Part shown: positions 56,984-64,000 of the stretch, one piece after another
How the letters are laid out: each line of letters starts with the position of its first letter
Position numbering within the stretch: the first letter of the stretch is position 1
From: Thinopyrum elongatum
Lineage: Eukaryota > Streptophyta > Magnoliopsida > Poales > Poaceae
Length of the DNA stretch: 64,000 bases
Direction: 5' to 3'
Assembly: GCA_011799875.1 (NCBI GenBank)
Contig: CM022301.1
Location: forward strand, 9,505,570-9,569,569
Made by a program: the position numbers and the translations under genes
Notes under the pieces: generated by a model
What the model saw: the letters and a program-made list of their open reading frames with translations, nothing else
Told to the model about the DNA's origin: nothing
Databases searched by the model: none

Positions 56984-59900
56984 TCAGACGGTATAGGATT
57001 GCTGGATCGTCTCGATGTCGAGACCCTTCAGCTTGACGACAGATTCCACGTGACCCTTGAGCGTATGAAGCTCCCTCAACCTGTAGTAACCATGATAGCA
57101 TAGTTAGTTTCACATCGTTGTCGACAAACACAACTGTTTATGTATGCCTGCCTACTGATATTAGAGAAGACACATGGACGTCCAGAGATGAATTCATGAG
57201 TAATAATGAGCCAATAAGGGGGAAATGGAGGGACAGCTGGACCGACAAGGGGCCAGGGAAAATTATATGCAAGGAAGCGCTATGATTGATTGGTCCTACC
57301 TTGCAATCTCGGCCCTCCTCTTGGCCTCTTCAGCCATGTGATTCAGCTCATTGTAGCCCCCCTTCTCTGAGAACATCTTGGCATCCGGTGGCTGCAGCCC
57401 ATGGAGGGTCCTCTGAGCGTGTGCCCACTTCAGCTCCCTCTCCTCCTTACCAAAGTCTTTCTTCCTTGTGAACGCGATCTACAGAAAGATGAACATTAGT
57501 GAGTCATGCATGGTACATGGTCCGACAGGCCAAGAAAGTTGTGCAGCACACATGTTATTATTACCCTTTGATCGATGACGAGATCCCATGCTTTGCCGCT
57601 CAGTGTGTATCGGATGAGGAACTTGATGATATCGAGCGGGAGGTATGTGATGATATTGTAGAGCCACACGACGCCAGCCCAGCCCCACCCGATGCCTTTG
57701 ATCTTAGTGAACGGCCAGTCAGCATACACCGCGATCAGTGTAGCAATCTGTAAATATTAAATGGGAAGGTTTTTCAGCTTGATGTGCTTTTCTCCTGAAG
57801 CAGTTTATAAGAGGGACAGGGAGTTAGGAGCAGACCAGCTGCGCAACGAAGAATGCAAAGACCAGTAGAAACCCAGGACGCTCGGCAAATGACCAGCTGC
57901 GTGACCTAGTGACAAAGATGAGAGCTTGGCTGATGGTGCTGACTTGGAGGTAAATGGCAGCCGCGAGCTTTTGGATATCGTCCTGAGCTGTCTTCTCAAG
58001 GCTTTCGACGTGAAACAATCTCTGAAAAATTATCAACAGTAAGCATCAGTCAGTTGAAGTAGAGATCATAAGGTAGTTCTAGTCAACTTCAGTACCCGAG
58101 GGTACACTGCAATTGGCCTGAGATGAATCGAAATTCAAATTTTGTTCACTTAGGCACAGTGCTCCTTACCGGGAAAAAGTTTGTCTTGTATGCAGCCCAG
58201 AAGAAGATGACCGTCATTATTGCCAAGTATCCACCAAGGATAACTCCAGTTGTGAAAATCTCAGCCAGCTTCCAGCTGTCGGGTAGTGGAGATGGTTTTA
58301 CCCGATCCTTTGATATAGTCATGATGGTACCTATTGACCACAAGTTCACGACAAATAGTTAAAGAAGTTTAAATATTTATTTATACTCCCTGATTCTACT
58401 TCTGTTCTGAAACAGAGCAGGGAGGTAGAGGGATCGTACCATCATTTAGAATCGCTATGATCAGGACCATGAACGGTGGAAAGTCGAAATTCCAGATGAG
58501 GGCAAGTAGCATAAATCCAAGCTGTTAAAGGTAAGCGGAAAAGGAAGATACAGAGTTAACCCTGAAGCAAGGCATATAGGCCAGATGGGCGAAACTTCAG
58601 TGCTTAAGATGAATATATATTCCAAAAACATTTATGCGTACAGATCTCGTAACCTTTGCTAAGTTGAATAAGTGAAATTTTGATCCCCAACAGAAGCATC
58701 AATGACAATTTCCCAAATAAATAGAATGTGCAACTTGACACCATTTAAAACCAGCATTGCAAATCATGTGATCGAAACATGTATCCCTCTGGAAGTATAT
58801 AATTCAGAGGTGAAATACAAGAAAAACTTACCACAATACGAATTGTGATGGAGACAGCATAGATCTGCATGCATCACAACGCATTAGCCATATATATAGC
58901 ACAAGCAAAAAAGTAGGAAATAATACTCAGGCACATTATCACATACAGTGTAGTTCTTCATACGCTGGAAAATTGCACGACTGGTAAGCACGGCACTGAT
59001 GATCACGCTGAGGCCTGGTTCTGTGAGGACAATATCTGAAGCACTCCTGGCTGCATCAGTCGCATCAGCAACAGCAATACCAATATCTGCTTTCTTTAGG
59101 GCTGGAGCATCATTTACTCCATCACCCGTCATTCCACAGATGTGCTTTCGTGCTTGCAGGCGTTTCACAATCTCATACTTGTGCTCTGGAGAAAAAGCAA
59201 TCACTCGATCAATGTGGAATTAAAAATATTTGTTCGCTCTCCCAACTCCCAGTTTTTGCAGTGCTGTAATTTCATTCATAAAAAAGCATACCAGGGAAGA
59301 CGCCAGCAAAACCATCAGCTTTCTCAATGAGATCGTCAACTGGTAAAGCAGAAATGGACTCGTCTGAATTTTTCTGCCCCAACAGAGCAGATGAAGGATA
59401 CATGTTTGTACCCATTCCCAGGCGACGCCCTGTTTCTTTTCCAATGGCGAGCTGATCACCTGAACATTTGTAAAAGAAAATAAGAACTAGTAGGAAATAA
59501 GTAACAACCTTGCCACATCGAAGTTAATAGGAATGCATCAGACATAATCAGAACCTAGGAAGAAAGATACAGATTAATTGGATATTTTTCCAATGAGACT
59601 ACTGCCTTATTTTCTGAGAAGGAATGAAACTATTACCTGTGATCATCTTGACATTAACACCAAGGTTAAGTGCCCTCCGAATTGTTTCAGCACTGTCATG
59701 TCTTGGAGGATCAAAAAGTGGCATCAGACCAGCAAAGTGCCATGGGCCACCAGGGCTTTCTTTCCTCCCATCTGGTACTTCCTGCATGAAAGGACAGGAT
59801 ATACACCGTTAAGACAACACATACCAAAAACTGATACAAAAAAATTAATTAAGGTCTACCAACGGTAGTCATTATAGTGGTCTAAGTGATACAGATACGG

Positions 59901-62528
59901 AAGCCAGAATGTTTGAAAATACTAGCTTAAGTCGGGCTTACTAATTTTATTTCAAGTTTTCATGAAATCTTTCTCACTGAGTGAACTGTGGATAATGAAT
60001 AGCAGCCTAAGATAGAGGGTACATTGTAATTTTTCTCACCTGATACGCTACAGCAAGCGATCGAAGTCCACGTTCTGCAAATTTGTCAATCACAGTGTGG
60101 ACCCTCCGCTCTATCTCCGATGTGTTGTGAGCGAGGTGAAGAATCTGCAGTCAATTCCAATTCGTTGGGTTTATAGCAATCGTGAGCATAATATTTCCTT
60201 CCATAAGGCAATGCTAGGATATCAATACAAAAACAGTTCATTCTTGTGGTACCTGCTCGGGTGCGCCCTTACTAACACGGTGCATTTTGCCATCAGAGTC
60301 AATGTATGTCAGCGCCGTTCTCTTGTCAGTAGGATTGAATGGCAGAAAATGAACTTCTTGAATACCAGCACGTGCCTGCGTGAACATATGGGCAGACAGT
60401 CATTTCATCATATAAACGAGGTAAAATCATCTGCCAGCGCATCGACAATGTTGGTACAGTACCTCTTTCGGATCAGCTAGCATCCCCACAATTGCAGTAT
60501 CGATAGCATCTTGGTTTTCTGTTCGGGACGCTCTAGCAGCCATGAGAATCACCTGGTCCTGAGTGATCCCTCTTTCGAAAACCTGGGTAGAATATATGTT
60601 TCTTTAAAGATATCCAAATCAGAAAAAGAATGCAAGGAGTTAAACTAATATCCTCGACCCACCTCAACAAGGTTCTTGTCCACGGTAAGCTTATTGAGGG
60701 TCAAAGTTCCAGTTTTATCACTGCAAAGAACATCCATGCCCGCCATCTCCTCGATTGCAGTCATTCTCTTTGTGATAGCTCCCTGAAAAAAAAAAACATA
60801 CCATGGTTCAGTTAACTAATGCAGATTAAGAAAACTGAAAACCAAACTATGTTATGCTCCAAGTGAAAACCTGTTGAGATAATCGATGTGACCCGATAGC
60901 CATAGTCACGGATAAGACTGTTGGCATGGCTATGGGAATGCCTCCAATGAGAAGGACCAAGAGGTTGTCGATTCCAGGGCGGTACGCCCTGTGCTGGATA
61001 GGATACATTACAATGATCTCGATGAACATTCCCACACCAATCGAACAAATGCAGAAGTTCCCAATGGCCGTCAGAACCTGCACCGGTAAGTTAACAGTAA
61101 TAATATTGTCATCTATGTCGACAGTCCAATCAAGAAAACAGAGACATTAGCTAGGTGAAGGTGATGGCTTGAGTCTTGCCTTCTGAAAATGGCCCACTTG
61201 GTTAGTGGAGTCAACAAGGTGTGCAGCCTTTCCAAAGAAAGTGTGAACACCGGTCGCGATCACGACGGCTTCGATCTCACCTTGTTTGACTGTCGAACCG
61301 GAGTAGACGCCATCACCGGGGCCTTTGGTGGCCGGCAACGATTCTCCGGTCAGGGCAGACTACAACACAACACAAGAGAAGAGAAATTATGTTATGAGCA
61401 GATGCCTTTAAACAAGTAAAGAACAGTGGCAAGGTAAGGACCTGATCAATCTTGAGAGGGTCTCCCTCGAGGAGGCGTGCATCTGCAGGTATGATGTCTC
61501 CGAGCTTGATGCTGATGACGTCCCCTGGAACGAGGATGGCCGCGTCTTCCTCGGTCCACCGGCCGTCGCGAAGAATCTGAGGATGACAGAAAAATTCAGA
61601 CTTTTGTAGTATTTGCTTTGTAGACACAACACATGAACCCTGCAACTAGGAAAGCAGCACAGCACAGAGTAGTAGGAGTAGGTGGCAGAAGAAATGACCT
61701 TGGCTTTGGGCGCGAGACGGGCCATGAGCGCGGCGGCGGCGTTGCCGGCATTGTTCTCCTCGATGAAACTGATGGTGGAATTGATGACAAGCAGGGTGAT
61801 GATGCCGATGAAGTCCTGCCAGTCCGGCGGCTTATTCTGATTGATGGCAAAATTAGACAAGAAGAACAAAACAAAACAAATGTTACATTGTCCAATCTTG
61901 AACTGTAAGTTTGTGTACGCAGCAAACATGGTGAGAGGAAAAAAAAATTGAGGGTCAGCAGGTTGAGGTGGGTTACCCTACCCCTCCGTTGGCGAGCGCG
62001 ATGGCCATGATGGCGGCGGCCTCCATGACCCAGGAGAGCGGGTTCCACATGAAGCCCAGGAACTTGAGGACCTTGCTCTCCTCCTTCTCCTCCAGCTTGT
62101 TTGGGCCGAAGATTTGGAGGCGCTGCCGCGCCTGCTCCGCGGTGAGGCCCTCGCGGCTGCATCTCAGGTTGTCGAACACCTCCTCCAGGGGGATGTTCTC
62201 CTGCAGCAGCACAAGAAGCAGAGGGAGCAGCTCCAAGTTGAGGAACAGAGCAGCAAGACTTGAGAGCAAGGGAAATCATGGAAGGGCGAGCTCAGATGCC
62301 GCAATGTCTGAACCAAGAAGTGGAATTTAGAGGAGAGGAGAGGAACCCCTTGCGGCGCGACAAAGGCGCAAGAAGCTCCAAATCCCCCCAAGAAAGAACC
62401 CCCCAAGAAGCCCGGACCGAGGAGAGGAGAGGAGAGGAGAGCGGAGGAGGCCGCGGTGGTAAGGTGCGTACCAGGTCGACGACCTCCTTGAGGACGGCCT
62501 CCAGGTTGCCGGCCTCCTTCTCGGCCAT
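56984..62528 (-). CDS. Plasma-membrane H+-ATPase (P3A-type), 958 aa, 20 exons
   Basis: Pumps H+ out of the cell at the cost of ATP, energising nutrient uptake and growth. Exons, 5' to 3': 62528-62472, 62200-61982, 61836-61699, 61576-61442, 61359-61180, 61077-60871, 60782-60663, 60582-60463, 60375-60253, 60144-60040, 59781-59637, 59459-59292, 59185-58947, 58864-58832, 58521-58440, 58330-58170, 58021-57836, 57747-57565, 57478-57300, 57080-56984. Phases agree over 959 codons with stop; intron 5 uses GC-AG. Features: TM1-2 with ANGG and FIEENNAGN; actuator TGES at 187-190; [11 protein letters not shown] in TM4; phosphorylated Asp334 in SDKTGTLT; hinge TGDGVND 592-598; transport Asp690 in LNDGT. 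The C-terminal autoinhibitory region ends QQSYTV, with Thr957 the penultimate residue bound by 14-3-3 after phosphorylation. Length and motifs fit a working pump. No upstream ATG lies in the 300 bp before the start. Confidence 0.97.
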
Positions 62529-63097
62529 GGCGGCGGCGGGGATCTCCCTCCCTCCGCCTCGCGTCGTTCTTTCTCTTGCCCGGTGGGAGGGTCGGCGGTT
62601 CCCCTCGCCGGAACCAAGATCTTTTCACCTCCGCAGATGGAGTGGAGTTCTTCCGGGTGGGGCGGGGATGGTTGGAGTGGAGCAGGGAGGAGTAGTAACT
62701 GAAGAGGAGGAGGAAGAATGGAGAAGGTGCGGGAGGCAAAGAGGGTGGCAGGCAGCCGCTGGAGGAAGAGGAAGGTGGTGGCAGCAGCAGTAAATAATGA
62801 ATTAATGGGAGCGGAGCGAAACAGAAACGGAAATTCCTATCTACACACGGCACATGGGATGTTTAGGAGGGAAAAAGGAAATTTGTGGACAAAGGAATGG
62901 AGGTCCCTTTCTCTCTCTTTGTGTTTTATTATGAAGGTGTGTATGGTGGTGCTGACATAGAGTGAGGTTTTGGCCTATCTTTGATGCAAAAGGAAATTCC
63001 TATCTGCATAGAGTGAGAAGGCACATAGGAGGGACAAAGGAAATTTCTGGCCAAAGGGGCGGACGATCCTCTACACTACACTACCGGCATCCGATCA
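62529..63097. other. 5' leader and promoter region of the H+-ATPase gene (minus strand)
   Basis: The leader next to the ATG is GC-rich and purine/pyrimidine-biased (62529-62760), with a favourable start context, GCCGCCATGGCC. No clear TATA box was found. GGAAATTCCTATCT occurs twice (about 62829 and 62991) within short diverged direct repeats. Confidence 0.5.
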
Positions 63098-63602
63098 GTG
63101 CCCACGCGGGCCGTTCGATCATGTCGCACGCAACCGTTGGATCCGTGTGGTCAGTGGTCAGGCCAGAGGGTCATCGGGATGCGCGATGTGTCAAGCGAAC
63201 GAGGGAAAAGAGGGGAAGGGATAGGTAGGTGACGCCTCGCGTGTGGGGCACGCATGGGCGGTGCGTGACGAGCATGCAGGAGGCGACCAACCGAGGCTGA
63301 GGTGGGTTAGCCGATTTGGATTTTTTTTTGGATCGTCCCTTGATTCCTCTCCACCACGCTATTGCCGTAGGATCGGTGACCATGCGGACCGTGGGATCAT
63401 GTCACCCGTAGCCGTTGGATCCGCGTGGTTGGAACGGAGGATAGTCGGGGTATGCGGTGTGGCGAGTGGACGAGAGGAAAGAGGGGAAGGGATAATCTAG
63501 GAGATACCCCGCGTGTGGGCCCCGCATTGGCGGTGCGTGACAAGCGTGCGGGAGGCGACCGACTCGAGGATGAGGTTGGTCAGCTAATTTGGACCTGTTT
63601 TG
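63098..63602. repeat. Diverged tandem duplication, period about 278 bp
   Basis: Units at 63098-63375 and 63376-63602 share ATCATGTC, CCGTTGGATCCG, AGAGGGGAAGGGATA, GGCGGTGCGTGA and GGAGGCGACC in the same order, with many substitutions. Short open frames inside are not conserved between the copies. Confidence 0.75.
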
Positions 63603-64000
63603 GATTCACTACACACGAACATGAATAACACAGGAATAGAGTGTCATGTCCTCTTGTATCATGTAGGATTACCACACTATAGGAATTGGAATGGAAAAGT
63701 GTTTGATAGTACTTATCTCTCGTACTTAAAGAAGACATAAAGTTCCGTCGTCCGCTCATATTTTGCCCAACCTTACACAAGCTTTCCTTTCCTTTTCCCA
63801 TTTTGATTTCCCCCTCACATCTTTGGTCTTTTTTTTCATCGTTTTTTCCTTACAACCATCCATGGACCATGACATGCTTGATTGGTGCTTCAACTAGTAT
63901 CAAGGAGTACTAAACTAACATCCAGCCCCAACATAGATTCTCATTCTACCAAACAATCTGTCTGTCCAGCGGTCTAATAATTAATTACAACCTCAGTGAG
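63603..64000. other. Window end, nothing recognised
   Basis: AT-rich sequence with a T-run near 63830. 63625-63700 resembles the end region of Tourist-type MITEs, but no terminal pair was found. Confidence 0.4.

Noticed and set aside
58999..59223. Plus-strand frames across H+-ATPase exons
   Set aside because: Antisense shadows of exons whose minus-strand frame and splice sites are fully consistent.
1..64000. CRISPR arrays, bacterial operons, riboswitches
   Set aside because: The sequence is plant nuclear DNA with spliced genes. The regular repeats seen are tandem arrays without unique spacers, and no bacterial ribosome-binding or operon structure is present.

Overview
The window looks like nuclear DNA of a grass of the wheat/barley tribe (Triticeae). 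The signs are Copia LTR elements of the BARE/Angela type, CACTA-type elements with repeated TTTAGTCCCGG units, short Stowaway-like MITEs with CTCCCTCCGT ends, Helitrons with grass-type ends, and GC-rich first exons. The species cannot be fixed from sequence alone.

The first ~44 kb is almost all transposon. It opens with a decayed Ulp1-protease-like transposon ORF (45-1034), then about 6.4 kb with no recognisable gene. At 7571-13505 a non-LTR element inserted in reverse (16-bp target duplication) has itself been split by a 5.3 kb LTR element with no gag-pol (7730-12995). A possible small gene starts at 14055, and a 561-bp hAT element lies at 17388-17948. From 19442 to 27766 is a reverse-strand Copia element with nearly identical LTRs but a ruined polyprotein. 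A complete Helitron with a captured gene piece follows (28247-29338). A second, older Helitron (~30205-40697) appears to be split by a forward Copia element (31542-40202) whose gag-pol is readable but broken by stops. A CACTA-type element with long perfect hairpins closes this part (40962-42377).

The last ~19 kb is a gene island with three well-supported genes whose splice models I rebuilt by hand. (1) On +, a PPR-SMR protein of 851 aa, coding in one exon (47736-50291), with a likely non-coding first exon and a 2.6 kb leader intron. (2) On -, an HI0933/YhiN-type flavoprotein, 16 exons, 490 aa (54805 to 51174). (3) On -, a plasma-membrane H+-ATPase, 20 exons, 958 aa (62528 to 56984), with the phosphorylation site, hinge motif and 14-3-3-binding C-terminus all present. 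Genes 1 and 2 converge; genes 2 and 3 are tandem. They have unrelated jobs (organelle RNA metabolism, flavin redox, proton pumping), and nothing suggests they act as a cluster. No tRNA gene, complete rRNA gene or CRISPR array was seen; three 5S-rRNA-like fragments sit inside repeats.

I found no clearly new biological system. The most interesting signals are evolutionary: a recently moved Copia copy that could not have encoded its own machinery, a stop-codon spectrum in the other Copia that fits cytosine deamination, a gene-capturing Helitron, 5S-like pieces in repeats, and a GC-AG intron in the H+-ATPase gene.
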